This document shows positions 41,328 through 49,277 of a stretch of DNA of 64,000 nt, piece by piece. The notes below the pieces were generated by a model. The model worked only from the letters and a program-made list of their open reading frames with translations, searched no databases and was not told the origin of the DNA. Origin of the DNA: an uncultured Clostridia bacterium (GTDB lineage: Bacteria > Bacillota > Clostridia > Peptostreptococcales > Anaerovoracaceae); the NCBI GenBank assembly GCA_937900415.1, contig CALCEY010000012.1, positions 62,001 to 126,000 of the forward strand, given 5' to 3'. Position 1 is the first letter of the stretch. Each line of letters starts with the position of its first letter. Made by a program: the position numbers and the translations under genes.

Positions 41328-41881
41328 TGAACATACTGATCAGCGGAGGTTGCAAAAACGGCAAATCGTATTATGCCCAAAAAACCGCACGGGATATGGC
41401 CGCAGAATCGGGGCTTCCCCTGTATTATCTGGCCACCATGATCCCAAAAGACGATGAGGACAGGCGCAGAATAAGCCGCCATCTGTCCGAACGAGAGGGC
41501 TGGGGGTTTGAAACTATCGAGCAAGGCTGTAATATATGCGAATGTCTCAGCAGCGGCAGAACCCTTTCCGGAGAAAAAATAAATCCAAAGGGCGTATTTC
41601 TTCTTGACAGCGTTACGGCTCTGCTTTCCAACGAAATGTTTTTAAACGACGGAGTCTTTATTGAAAATGCGCCTGTCAAAATTGCAGAGGATCTGAAAAC
41701 TTTCTGCAAACTCACCGGCAATACCGTCTTCGTTTCAGACTACATATATTCCGACGCTTCCTTTTATGATGCGCTGACGGAGAAATACAGGCAAGGTCTT
41801 GCATTGGCAGACAAAACTCTCGCCAAGCTATGCAGCCAAGTGACCGAAGTCTCATACGGCTTTATCCGAAACTATAAATAA
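41327..41881 (+). CDS. cobU: adenosylcobinamide kinase / adenosylcobinamide-phosphate guanylyltransferase
   Basis: Bifunctional nucleotide-loop assembly enzyme, 184 residues. P-loop ISGGCKNGKSYYAQ (about 4-17), kinase/GTP-site segment DDEDRRRISRHLSEREGWGFETIE (read over about 41-64), LLDSVTALLSN (about 91-101) and VFVSDYIYSD (about 126). The C-terminal region with the usual ERxWR(E)xxGR motif is weak in this copy; that motif is present in the short paralogue downstream at 42703, so the two may share functions. Confidence 0.85.
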   Translation: MNILISGGCKNGKSYYAQKTARDMAAESGLPLYYLATMIPKDDEDRRRISRHLSEREGWGFETIEQGCNICECLSSGRTLSGEKINPKGVFLLDSVTALLSNEMFLNDGVFIENAPVKIAEDLKTFCKLTGNTVFVSDYIYSDASFYDALTEKYRQGLALADKTLAKLCSQVTEVSYGFIRNYK

Positions 41882-41925
41882 CAAAGCGATAACACAAATA
41901 TACTGCAATTATATCAGGAGGTTTT

Positions 41926-42693
41926 ATGAAACTATTAACAGGTTTTTTAATGGCATGGGGCAATTTCATCATCCTTCCGTGCCCTAAGAAAAAATGGGAT
42001 GATGATCTTAAGAATTATATGCTTGGATTCCTTCCGACTATGGGATTTATAATAGGAGGCTTATGGACCGGATTGTGTCTTTTGCTCGTCTGGCTGGGCA
42101 CGCCGTTTTTCCTCCTTTCTTTTCTGCTCACTTTTCTTCTTCCTGCTTTATGCGGTTTTATGCACTTTGACGGCTTTATGGACTGCACGGACGCAATTTT
42201 TTCCCGCAGAGACCTCGAAGAAAAGCAGCGTATACTAAAGGATTCAAGCTGCGGCGCCTTCGCCGTAATAGGCGTTGTATTTATGATTTTAGGATATTTC
42301 TGCTGTATATCCACTTCTCTTGGAACAGGCATAGATTTCATCGACCTATGGATAATCCCAATAGTAAGCAGAGCTGTTGCAGGAATCTTCATCCTTCTCA
42401 GCGACCCTATCGGCTACAGTCAGTATGCTGGCGGCAAAGGTGCAAAGGACATAAATCAGAAGAAAAAAACAGCTGCAATAACGCTTTTCCAATTATTTTT
42501 CTTCTGCGTGACAGGACTTTTGTTCACCAGCTCCATAGAAGCGACGCTGGCTGTAATAGGCTTTACGGCTCTTGCAGCTTCTCTTTCCATCGTACTCGCC
42601 AGAAAATCTCTGGGCGGAATGAGCGGCGATATAGCGGGCTTTGGCATCGTTTGGGGAGAACTGGCCGGAATCTTCGCAATGATATTGATGTAA
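41926..42693 (+). CDS. cobS: adenosylcobinamide-GDP ribazoletransferase (cobalamin synthase)
   Basis: Integral membrane enzyme that joins AdoCbi-GDP with alpha-ribazole(-phosphate) to make the cobamide. 255 residues, about 6 transmembrane helices. Conserved segments: FDGFMDCTDAIFS (about 75-87, the DG-x-x-D-x-x-D metal site), IPIVSRAVAGIFILL (about 144), GYSQYAGGKGA (about 165) and GGMSGDIAGFGIVWGELAGI (about 229-248). Preceded by AGGAGGTTTT; 44 bases after cobU. Confidence 0.92.
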   Translation: MKLLTGFLMAWGNFIILPCPKKKWDDDLKNYMLGFLPTMGFIIGGLWTGLCLLLVWLGTPFFLLSFLLTFLLPALCGFMHFDGFMDCTDAIFSRRDLEEKQRILKDSSCGAFAVIGVVFMILGYFCCISTSLGTGIDFIDLWIIPIVSRAVAGIFILLSDPIGYSQYAGGKGAKDINQKKKTAAITLFQLFFFCVTGLLFTSSIEATLAVIGFTALAASLSIVLARKSLGGMSGDIAGFGIVWGELAGIFAMILM

Positions 42694-42702
42694 GGAGTTA
42701 AT

Positions 42703-43080
42703 ATGATTTTAATCTTCGGAGGAGCGTATCAGGGAAAATTAGATTTCGCTAAAGAAAATTTCGATGTTTCAAATGAAGATATTTTCTGCTGTACAGAAAA
42801 AGATAACATTGATTTTTCAAAAAAGGTAATCTATAAAGCAGAGCTTTTCTTTCTCAAGTGCGTAAAAGAGAACGTCGAAGCGAAAGCTTTTCTGCAAGAA
42901 AACATGGAACATCTGCGAGGGAAAATCATAATTGCCGAGGACATTTCCCAAGGAATAGTTCCCGTAGACACGACTCAGAGAGCTTGGCGCGAATCATGCG
43001 GCCGGGCGATGATGTTTCTGGCTGGAGAAGCTGACGAGGTATACAGAATATTCTGTGGTTTAAGTCATAAAATAAAATAA
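42703..43080 (+). CDS. short CobU-like protein
   Basis: 125-residue protein with a P-loop-like ILIFGGAYQGKLDFA (about 3-17; the usual GK-S/T is GK-L, so ATP binding may be weakened) and a C-terminal CobU motif IVPVDTTQRAWRESCGRAMMFLAGEADEVYRIFCG (read over about 84-119), which matches the end of canonical CobU. The middle kinase region is shortened. It starts 10 bases after cobS. It may complement the C-terminally weak CobU upstream, or be a degenerating duplicate. Confidence 0.75.
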   Translation: MILIFGGAYQGKLDFAKENFDVSNEDIFCCTEKDNIDFSKKVIYKAELFFLKCVKENVEAKAFLQENMEHLRGKIIIAEDISQGIVPVDTTQRAWRESCGRAMMFLAGEADEVYRIFCGLSHKIK

Positions 43081-43166
43081 TCTGAACCCGGGACAATAAA
43101 ATCCCGTTATTCAACACCGCAACAGTCGTTCACTCATTTTAAAAAATCGGCAGCAAGGAGACTTTA

Positions 43167-43778
43167 ATGAAAAAATCTTACATTCATTTTATAAGGCATG
43201 GCGTCACTGAGGGTATCGTCAAAAAATGGTACTACGGAAAAACCGATTTACCGCTGATAGAGGAGGGCGTTTTTCAGCTCAACAAGTTAAGAGAAGAGGG
43301 AATATATCCCTCCTCCGAAAATTCCTCCTGTTATACCTCCGGCATGCTGAGAGCAAATCAAACTTTTGAGGTCATATTCAAGCACAGCAATTACCATGTT
43401 ATAGACGACCTGCGAGAAATGGATTTTGGTTCCTGGGAGTGCAAAACCTTTGACGAATTGAAATCTTTAGAGGGCTTTGACCTATGGATAAACGACAAAT
43501 CCGGTGACTTTACTTTTCCAGAAGGAGATTCTCCACTCAGCTTCCAAAATCGCGTTTCGAAAGGGCTCAGCCGGCTTTTGGCAAACCATTTCGAACAGGA
43601 CCGGACAACCTCGAAAACGTCGTCAATAATCGTTTGTCACGGCGGGGTTATCGCCTCCTGCATGCGCATACTTTTAGGCGAACCCTCAAAAGATTTTTGG
43701 AGCTGGATCCCCGGCCCAGGCCGAGGCTATACCGTATATTTTGAAGATGAAAAGGCAGTAGGATACGATAAAATTTAA
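43167..43778 (+). CDS. cobC: histidine phosphatase, probable alpha-ribazole phosphatase
   Basis: 203-residue branch-1 histidine phosphatase. RHG motif IHFIRHGVTEG (phospho-acceptor His about residue 9), second catalytic arginine in GMLRANQTF, Glu in LREMDFGSWECKTFDEL (about 89) and catalytic His in SIIVCHGGVIASCM (about 155). At the end of the cobT-cobU-cobS cluster it fits the dephosphorylation of alpha-ribazole-5-phosphate or of the final cobamide phosphate. As a fold alone it could also be a general phosphoglycerate-mutase-like phosphatase. Confidence 0.82.
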   Translation: MKKSYIHFIRHGVTEGIVKKWYYGKTDLPLIEEGVFQLNKLREEGIYPSSENSSCYTSGMLRANQTFEVIFKHSNYHVIDDLREMDFGSWECKTFDELKSLEGFDLWINDKSGDFTFPEGDSPLSFQNRVSKGLSRLLANHFEQDRTTSKTSSIIVCHGGVIASCMRILLGEPSKDFWSWIPGPGRGYTVYFEDEKAVGYDKI

Positions 43779-43779
43779 T

Positions 43780-43850
43780 AAAAAACAGCGATTTTTTTTG
43801 ATGTATACCCTAAATCTCAGACACATATCATTTGAACTTCGCTGTTTTTT
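43780..43850. terminator. bidirectional terminator between cobC and metQ
   Basis: AAAAAACAGCGA (43780-43791) / TCGCTGTTTTTT (43839-43850), with a 47-base loop. Located between two convergent operons. Confidence 0.65.
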
Positions 43851-43886
43851 ATTTTACCTCATTAAGTTTATTACTGCTTCTAACCT

Positions 43887-44720
43887 TTAGAACAGCGCAA
43901 CTACTGCGCCGCCGTAAGTTTCTTCCATGAACGCCTTGACTTCGTCTGAACAAAGAGCTTTCATGAGAGCCTTTATCTTATCGCTGCTTTCATTGCCCTT
44001 AGCAACTGCTACTACGTTGGCGTATGCTTCGGCCGCTTCTGAGTCGTCGGCTTCTATAGCAATAGCGTCAGATAAATTAAGACCTGCGTCTATAGCATAG
44101 TTACCGTTGATTACGGCCATATCCACAGTTTCCAAAACTCTCGGCAGCTGAGCCGCTTCCATCTCGACTATCTCAAGTCCCTTAGGATTTTCAACTATGT
44201 CCAGCTTTGTAGCGAGAAAACCTGCTTCAGGGTCAAGCTTTATCAATCCCTCGGCTTCCAGAAGCTTAAGAGCTCTTCCTTCATTGGTTCCGTCGTTTGG
44301 GACTGCGATTTCCGAACCTTCCTTAAGGTCGGCCAGACTCTTAGCCTTACCTGCATATAAAGCAAACGGCTCATAGTGCACATTGCCTGCGCTCACCAGA
44401 TCCGTACCGTTTTCTTCGTTATAGTTATTCAGATAGCTGATGTGCTGGAAATAGTTCGCATCAAGGTCTCCTGCGCTTACGCCCTTGTTCGGAAGGATAT
44501 AATCGTTATATTCTACGATTTCCAAAGTGTATCCCTCTTCCTTAAGATTATCTTTGATAACTTCCAGAACCTCCGCATGAGGAGCCGGCGTAGCTCCTAC
44601 CTTGATAACCTTATCATCTCCGCCTTTTGCCTCGTCTTTTCCTCCGCCGCAGCCTGACAGCGCAAATACTGCAGCAAGAGCTACCGTCAAAACTGCTGAA
44701 AGAACAATTTTCTTCTTCAT
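43887..44720 (-). CDS. metQ: methionine ABC transporter substrate-binding lipoprotein
   Basis: NlpA/MetQ-family lipoprotein of about 277 residues that captures methionine (or other sulfur amino acids) outside the membrane. Lipobox FALSGC with the acylated Cys near residue 23, then KVIKVGATPAPHAEVLEVIKD (family start of the mature domain), YNDYILPNKGVSAGDLDANYFQHISYL and AVPNDGTNEGRALKLLE. Start at 44720 is set by GAAGGAGAAG; the ORF extends 5 codons further without a site. Third gene of metN-metI-metQ. Confidence 0.92.
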   Translation of the reverse strand: MKKKIVLSAVLTVALAAVFALSGCGGGKDEAKGGDDKVIKVGATPAPHAEVLEVIKDNLKEEGYTLEIVEYNDYILPNKGVSAGDLDANYFQHISYLNNYNEENGTDLVSAGNVHYEPFALYAGKAKSLADLKEGSEIAVPNDGTNEGRALKLLEAEGLIKLDPEAGFLATKLDIVENPKGLEIVEMEAAQLPRVLETVDMAVINGNYAIDAGLNLSDAIAIEADDSEAAEAYANVVAVAKGNESSDKIKALMKALCSDEVKAFMEETYGGAVVALF

Positions 44721-44742
44721 AATCTTCTCCTTCATAATTGTA

Positions 44743-45402
44743 TTATTTTAATCTTTTATCAAGTTTTTTCGCTGCCATCATTCCGACTTCCTGGAAAATC
44801 TGAACTATTACAACGATTATAACGATAGTTATAAGCATTACCTCATTATTGTAACGGTAAAGACCATAGTTTGTGGCTACGGCTCCAAGCCCACCGCCTC
44901 CTACGATACCTGCCATTGCAGAATATCCCAAAATTGTGGTTATTGAGATTGCAGCTCCTATCATCAACGATGGTTTTGCCTCAGGCAGCAGTACCTTGTA
45001 TATGATCTGCCATGAGTTTGAACCCATAGACTGAGCAGCTTCTATAATTCCGCCGTCTATCTCGCTCAAAGAAGATTCCACCATTCTTCCGACAAAAGGC
45101 GCCGCTGAAACCACCAGTGGAACTATCACTGACGTCGGACCCACCATAGTACCTACTATGGCTTCTGTAACCGGCAGCATCCAGATCAGTAGTATCAGGA
45201 AAGGTATGGAACGGAAAATATTTACTATCACTCCCAGTATGGTGTTTATCACCTTGTTGGGACATATTCCGTTTTTGCCGGTGATGTTAAGTATGACTCC
45301 CACGGGAATTCCTATGGCATACGACAGCAGCATAGATACTATTACCATGTAAAGCGTTTCTGCCAGTGAAGTTCCCATCAATTCAACCATTGCATTATTC
45401 AA
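44743..45402 (-). CDS. metI: methionine ABC transporter permease
   Basis: 219-residue inner-membrane permease with five transmembrane segments. MetI features: ETLYMVIVSMLLSYAIGIPVGVIL (about 14-37), FRSIPFLILLIWMLP, and the cytoplasmic EAA loop IIEAAQSMGSNSWQIIYKVLLPEAKPSL (read over about 118-145) that contacts the ATPase. Its start overlaps the end of metN by 8 bases. Confidence 0.93.
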   Translation of the reverse strand: MNNAMVELMGTSLAETLYMVIVSMLLSYAIGIPVGVILNITGKNGICPNKVINTILGVIVNIFRSIPFLILLIWMLPVTEAIVGTMVGPTSVIVPLVVSAAPFVGRMVESSLSEIDGGIIEAAQSMGSNSWQIIYKVLLPEAKPSLMIGAAISITTILGYSAMAGIVGGGGLGAVATNYGLYRYNNEVMLITIVIIVVIVQIFQEVGMMAAKKLDKRLK

Positions 45403-46396
45403 CGTTCAATCCCTCCTCCTTGTATTTTACCTTTTTTGACTCCAGAAAAGCTTTGATTTTCTCAGCTGTTTCTTCATCCTCCGGCAGCTGTATAAGCATT
45501 TGACCGTAAGCTACACCCTCAATATTTTTAGTGTTCGCCCCCAATATATTGACATTGGTATTACATTCGCGGCTCAGGCTTGAAATTATCGGTTCAAAAG
45601 CCGAAGTTCCGTCAAATACAAGTCTCAGGCAGCGGAAACCTTCCGCCGAGGGTACTCCTTGATTTTTAGGAAGTATAAGCTGTTTCGCTATCTGAGACTT
45701 AGGAGCCGTAAACACTTCCTTTACAGGTCCCTCCTCAACTATCATGCTGTTATCTATAACGGCAACTTTATTACATATCTGTTCGATTACTTTCATCTCA
45801 TGGGTTATGACTATTATAGTAACCCCCATGTTTTTATTGATGTCCTTCAGCAGATTGAGAATCGAAGCTGTCGTATTTGGATCAAGAGCGCTGGTAGCCT
45901 CGTCGCACAGCAGCACAGTAGGGTTGGTCGCCAAAGCTCTTGCTATAGCCACCCTCTGCTGCTGGCCGCCGGAAAGCTGTACGGGATACGACTTTTCCTT
46001 ATCTTCAAGCCCTACTACCTTCAAAAGCTCTCTTGCCCTTTCTCTGGCGTCGTTTTTGACGACGCCCGCAATTTCCATAGGGTAGCAGATATTTTCCAGA
46101 GCCGTTCTCTGACTCAGCAAATTAAAGTTCTGAAATATCATGGACATGGACTGTCTCTTTTTAAGAAGCTCCTTTTTGCTTATGGCTCCAAGATCCACGC
46201 CATCGAAGATTACTTTTCCTTCAGTAGGCTTTTCAAGAAAATTGATGCAGCGAATCAGCGTGCTTTTACCTGCGCCGCTTAAGCCTATGATTCCGAAAAT
46301 GTCTCCGTCCTCTATTGTAAGATTTATGTCTTTTATAGCCTCAACTCTGTTGCGGCCGTTATCATAAATCTTGCTGAGATTTTTTAATTCAATCAT
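45395..46396 (-). CDS. metN: methionine ABC transporter ATPase
   Basis: 333-residue ATPase. Walker A GLSGAGKST (about 38-46), Q-loop MIFQNFNLLSQRT, signature LSGGQQQRVAIARAL (about 142-156), Walker B VLLCDEATSALD (about 164) and His switch VITHEM (about 198). The C-terminal NIL domain (about 255-330) is the allosteric methionine-binding module that shuts the transporter when cytoplasmic methionine is high. First structural gene, behind a leader-peptide attenuator. Confidence 0.93.
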   Translation of the reverse strand: MIELKNLSKIYDNGRNRVEAIKDINLTIEDGDIFGIIGLSGAGKSTLIRCINFLEKPTEGKVIFDGVDLGAISKKELLKKRQSMSMIFQNFNLLSQRTALENICYPMEIAGVVKNDARERARELLKVVGLEDKEKSYPVQLSGGQQQRVAIARALATNPTVLLCDEATSALDPNTTASILNLLKDINKNMGVTIIVITHEMKVIEQICNKVAVIDNSMIVEEGPVKEVFTAPKSQIAKQLILPKNQGVPSAEGFRCLRLVFDGTSAFEPIISSLSRECNTNVNILGANTKNIEGVAYGQMLIQLPEDEETAEKIKAFLESKKVKYKEEGLNVE

Positions 46397-46412
46397 ATCC
46401 GGGGTTCCTTTC

Positions 46413-46450
46413 TAAAAAAATAAGCAGGAAAGCTTTCGCTCCCTGCTTAT
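46413..46450 (-). terminator. attenuator terminator before metN
   Basis: Minus strand ATAAGCAGG (46442-46450) pairs with CCTGCTTAT (46420-46428), with an inner GCGAAAGC hairpin, followed by TTTTTTT (46413-46419). It lies between the leader peptide and metN, 17 bases before the metN start. Confidence 0.85.
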
Positions 46451-46458
46451 GTAAGAAT

Positions 46459-46490
46459 CTTTGTCTATCTGAGGAATTCCTCGCACAAAG
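46459..46490 (-). promoter_or_regulatory. second hairpin of the metN leader
   Basis: CTTTGT (46485-46490 on the minus strand) pairs with ACAAAG (46459-46464) around the self-complementary GAGGAATTCCTC. Located 3 bases after the leader-peptide stop and 9 before the terminator; candidate pause or anti-terminator element. Confidence 0.6.
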
Positions 46491-46492
46491 TA

Positions 46493-46588
46493 TCATAAGT
46501 TCGGAAGCAACACACGTGAAACCATGCACATGCCCATTGTCATGCACATATCCATAGTCATTGCTTCTCCGCATACTTTGCACTTCAT
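46493..46588 (-). CDS. Met/Cys-rich leader peptide of the metNIQ operon
   Basis: 31-codon ORF with a strong AGGAGA ribosome site 7 bases upstream. It begins MKCKVCGEAMTMDMCMTMGM (first 20 residues). Eight of its 31 codons are Met and four are Cys; Met alternates with other residues from codon 10 to 22. It ends just before two hairpins, the second being a strong terminator. This is the layout of ribosome-mediated transcription attenuation: starvation for Met (or Cys) charged tRNA would stall the ribosome and let transcription reach metN. A minor alternative is a short zinc-binding CxxC peptide. Confidence 0.7.
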   Translation of the reverse strand: MKCKVCGEAMTMDMCMTMGMCMVSRVLLPNL

Positions 46589-46642
46589 CGGAAAATCTCC
46601 TTTCCTCAAATCTAACGCAAATTTACATAAAATCTACTTATT

Positions 46643-46671
46643 ACCATACTCCAACATTGATTCCGTGTCAA
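46643..46671 (-). promoter_or_regulatory. promoter of the metN leader
   Basis: TTGACA (46666-46671), 17-base spacer, TATGGT (46643-46648), about 55 bases before the leader-peptide start and right after the stop of the upstream phosphohexomutase gene. Confidence 0.65.
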
Positions 46672-46700
46672 TAGTTTTTTGAGAATTGCCGTTTCTGCGC

Positions 46701-48236
46701 TTATTGCCATGCTTTCTTGAACTCGTCCATAAACTCCGATATTATTTTTAAAATGTCTTCACAGCTTCCTCTCGTAACCTCTATATTAAGAGGAAGCTTA
46801 GGATCGTGAAGGGATTTTCTGAGCAGGCACCAGCCTTTCACCTTTTCATTGTCAAAATTTATTCTCACTCCCTCATAGTTGGGTTTTACCAGCGATGCGC
46901 CAAAACCGGCGCCCTTATCCTCTACCCACTGTTCCAGTTCTGACAGAACCCGCTGTCCGTACTCCTGAAAATCTTTTCTTTCAATGGAAAATCTTTTCTC
47001 CATTGATTCTTTCGGTTCCTCAAGGCTTGTCAGTACAGCTCCGAGGCTCTCTCCTGATTTTTTAAGCTGAGCTGCTTTTATTACTATCTTTGTCGCCAAA
47101 TAAGCGCCGTCGTCAAGGAAATAATTTTCTTTATATGCCGCATGTCCGGAAGTTTCGATGGCAAGCTGACTGTCGATTCCTTCCTCGTTTAATTCCTTTG
47201 CCTTATTTATTACGTTCTTATAACCTCGCTTGAAACGCAGGTGCTTAAGTCCAAGGCATTTTTCCAGATAATCGGTAAGCTGGTCGCTGGTTATGCTGTC
47301 GGTAACTACCGTAGTTCCCGGATGTTCTGCCGCTATGAGCGCCGCAGCCATGGCGACTATGGCGTTTCTGTTTATCTCTTTACCCTCTGCCGATACTGCC
47401 GACGAACGATCTACGTCTGTATCAAATATAAGGCCGAAATCTGCCCGGTTTTCTTTAACAGCCCTGCACACGGAGGCCATCGCCTCAGGATTCTCCGGGT
47501 TTGGCTGATGATTCGGGAAATTTCCATCCGGTTCGAGGAACTGGCTCCCTTTTATATCTGCGCCCAGCGGCTGCAAAATGTCCGTTGCGTAAAAACCACC
47601 GGCGCCGTTGCCGGCATCTACCACTATTTTAAGCTCTGCCAAAGGCTTTTCCCGGCCTACTTCTTCTATTATCTTCTTTTTCAGATATTCGCAATATGTA
47701 GTCATCAGCGGCGCTTTAACCGTCACAGCCTGAACCGGCTCTTTTGAGATATCTCTTACAGCCCTTTCCTGCGAAGCAATCTCTTCCGGCTCAATTTTCT
47801 CAGCTGTTTTGATTATCTCGGCAATATCTTCCTTGTCAAGACCGCCTTCCCTGCTGAAATATTTGAATCCATTGCGATCTTTCGGCAAATGACTTGCTGT
47901 AATCATTACAGCTCCGTCACAGCTGTATTCTTCAAATACCGTAGACATAAACATCGCAGGAGTAGACGCAAGACCGCAGTCAAGAACCGTAATTCCCAAA
48001 GCCGAAAGTCCGCGGCAAACGGCCTCCTTCAAGCTTTCTGCCGTGAGCCTGCTGTCATGTCCCACAGAGACTTTAAGCTTGCCGGCCGGTTTTTGGCTTT
48101 TCCCTGCAAGCCACTTGCCAAAGGCCGCAGATAAATTAACCGCTTCTTCTGTTCCCAATGTCACCGGCTTTTCGCCGGAAAGAGCCACGCCTCTTATGTC
48201 GCTTCCGTTCTGCAAACCGCTGTAATCTTTAACCAT
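46701..48236 (-). CDS. phosphoglucomutase/phosphomannomutase family protein
   Basis: Alpha-D-phosphohexomutase, about 511 residues, isomerising hexose-1- and -6-phosphates for cell-envelope sugar supply. Four domains: phosphoserine loop VMITASHLPKDRNGFK (Ser about 107; the usual TASHNP is TASHLP), metal loop DTDVDRSSAV (about 263-272), sugar loop ETSGHAAYKENYFLDDGA (about 350-365) and a C-terminal phosphate loop KPNYEGVRINFDNEKVKGW. Start at 48236 follows AAGGAG; the longer frame upstream would overlap the next gene. Substrate (glucose, mannose or glucosamine) not decided. Confidence 0.88.
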   Translation of the reverse strand: MVKDYSGLQNGSDIRGVALSGEKPVTLGTEEAVNLSAAFGKWLAGKSQKPAGKLKVSVGHDSRLTAESLKEAVCRGLSALGITVLDCGLASTPAMFMSTVFEEYSCDGAVMITASHLPKDRNGFKYFSREGGLDKEDIAEIIKTAEKIEPEEIASQERAVRDISKEPVQAVTVKAPLMTTYCEYLKKKIIEEVGREKPLAELKIVVDAGNGAGGFYATDILQPLGADIKGSQFLEPDGNFPNHQPNPENPEAMASVCRAVKENRADFGLIFDTDVDRSSAVSAEGKEINRNAIVAMAAALIAAEHPGTTVVTDSITSDQLTDYLEKCLGLKHLRFKRGYKNVINKAKELNEEGIDSQLAIETSGHAAYKENYFLDDGAYLATKIVIKAAQLKKSGESLGAVLTSLEEPKESMEKRFSIERKDFQEYGQRVLSELEQWVEDKGAGFGASLVKPNYEGVRINFDNEKVKGWCLLRKSLHDPKLPLNIEVTRGSCEDILKIISEFMDEFKKAWQ

Positions 48237-48247
48237 ATCTTTCTCCT

Positions 48248-48670
48248 TCACGATAATAATTTGACGCCTCCCAAAAATACGAGGCATAGTAAAAACCAAA
48301 GCAGAGTAAACGTCGGACAAATCTGTCCCAAAATATTTCCCGGAACAGAGGAATAATCCCACACATTCCAGCCCAGCCTGAGATTGACTATAATTCCCAC
48401 AAAAAATTCATATGCCGTAATTATAACAGCGCCCGCAAAAGCCGCAGCCACGAGATTCACCGACAAAAGCCACTCCGAGAGCAAATACAAAGTAAGCACG
48501 CATGCTCCTCCCGTCAATACCATCGTCCAGTGGGTATATCCCCTGAAGAGAGTCTCGATTAAGCCGTAGGCTGCTCCGCCCAATATGAAAATCAGAATTT
48601 CCGCATATATTGAATTGCTTCCGTCACTAAAAAATTTCTCACTCATAAATTTTATTATGAGTTGGAGCAT
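48248..48670 (-). CDS. small membrane protein, CmpB-type putative ABC permease family
   Basis: 140-residue protein with four predicted transmembrane helices and the family signature VPGNILGQICPTFTLLWFLLCL near the end (residues about 108-129) plus YELFVG-like YEFFVGIIVN. The family (often labelled putative ABC transporter permease, PF06541-like) has no proven function. It lies between the FMN reductase gene and the phosphohexomutase gene, all co-directional. No ribosome site is clear; an internal ATG at 48646 is an alternative start. Confidence 0.7.
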   Translation of the reverse strand: MLQLIIKFMSEKFFSDGSNSIYAEILIFILGGAAYGLIETLFRGYTHWTMVLTGGACVLTLYLLSEWLLSVNLVAAAFAGAVIITAYEFFVGIIVNLRLGWNVWDYSSVPGNILGQICPTFTLLWFLLCLVFLGGVKLLS

Positions 48671-48683
48671 TTACAGATATTCT

Positions 48684-49277
48684 TTAAATCATCTCTATTA
48701 TTTCGGTAATTTTATCCTTAGCCTCCGCCATTATTTTCTGCACATTCTTTCCGATTATATCCAGCTCTTCCGCCGAAGCAAAATAGGTTTTTTTAATGCC
48801 GAAAAGGGAGCACAGTCCTTTTACATAATCGTATCCGAAATTAAAATCGCCTATCGGGCTTCCCGATGTGGTCAGATAGCTCAGACTTGCAGCCCGGCAC
48901 TGGCCGGCCGGACTTCCCTCCGGACTGTATATAAAGGTTAAACCGGTAACAGAACAGCGTTCCAGATATATTTTAAGTTTTGCGGGAAAAGACAAATCCC
49001 AGTAAGGCGCTCCCACAAGAATGTGGTCTGCTTCTATAATCTGTCTCGCTAAATCGAACTCAGTATCATCGAAGCTGCCTGCGCCTGCCAGCCTGTTTCT
49101 TTCATCCAGCCGAGCTCTGCTTAAAGGCTGAATTTCCATTTCATTTAAATTCACTTCTTCCATCGTCCAGGATTCTCCTGCCTTTGCCTTTTTAAATTTT
49201 TCTATATAGTCTTTGCAAAGTTGATACGTTCTCGATTCTTCTCCTCTGATACACGCATTCACAAATAAAAATTTCAT
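48684..49277 (-). CDS. flavodoxin-fold NAD(P)H-dependent oxidoreductase
   Basis: FMN-binding reductase of the NAD(P)H quinone/azoreductase (AzoR/ModaB-like) family, 197 residues. FMN phosphate loop VNACIRGEESRTYQLCKDY (residues about 6-24), HILVGAPYWDLSFPAKLKIYLERC (about 80-103) and the flavin-ring loop YLTTSGSPIGDFNFGYDYVKGLCSLFGI (about 138-165). Reduces quinones, azo or nitro compounds in vitro; physiological partner unknown. ATG overlaps the butyrate kinase stop (ATGA). Confidence 0.86.
   Translation of the reverse strand: MKFLFVNACIRGEESRTYQLCKDYIEKFKKAKAGESWTMEEVNLNEMEIQPLSRARLDERNRLAGAGSFDDTEFDLARQIIEADHILVGAPYWDLSFPAKLKIYLERCSVTGLTFIYSPEGSPAGQCRAASLSYLTTSGSPIGDFNFGYDYVKGLCSLFGIKKTYFASAEELDIIGKNVQKIMAEAKDKITEIIEMI

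Noticed and set aside
46397..46700. S-box (SAM) or T-box RNA before metN
   Set aside because: No S-box core or T-box sequence seen; the Met/Cys leader peptide plus terminator explains the leader better.
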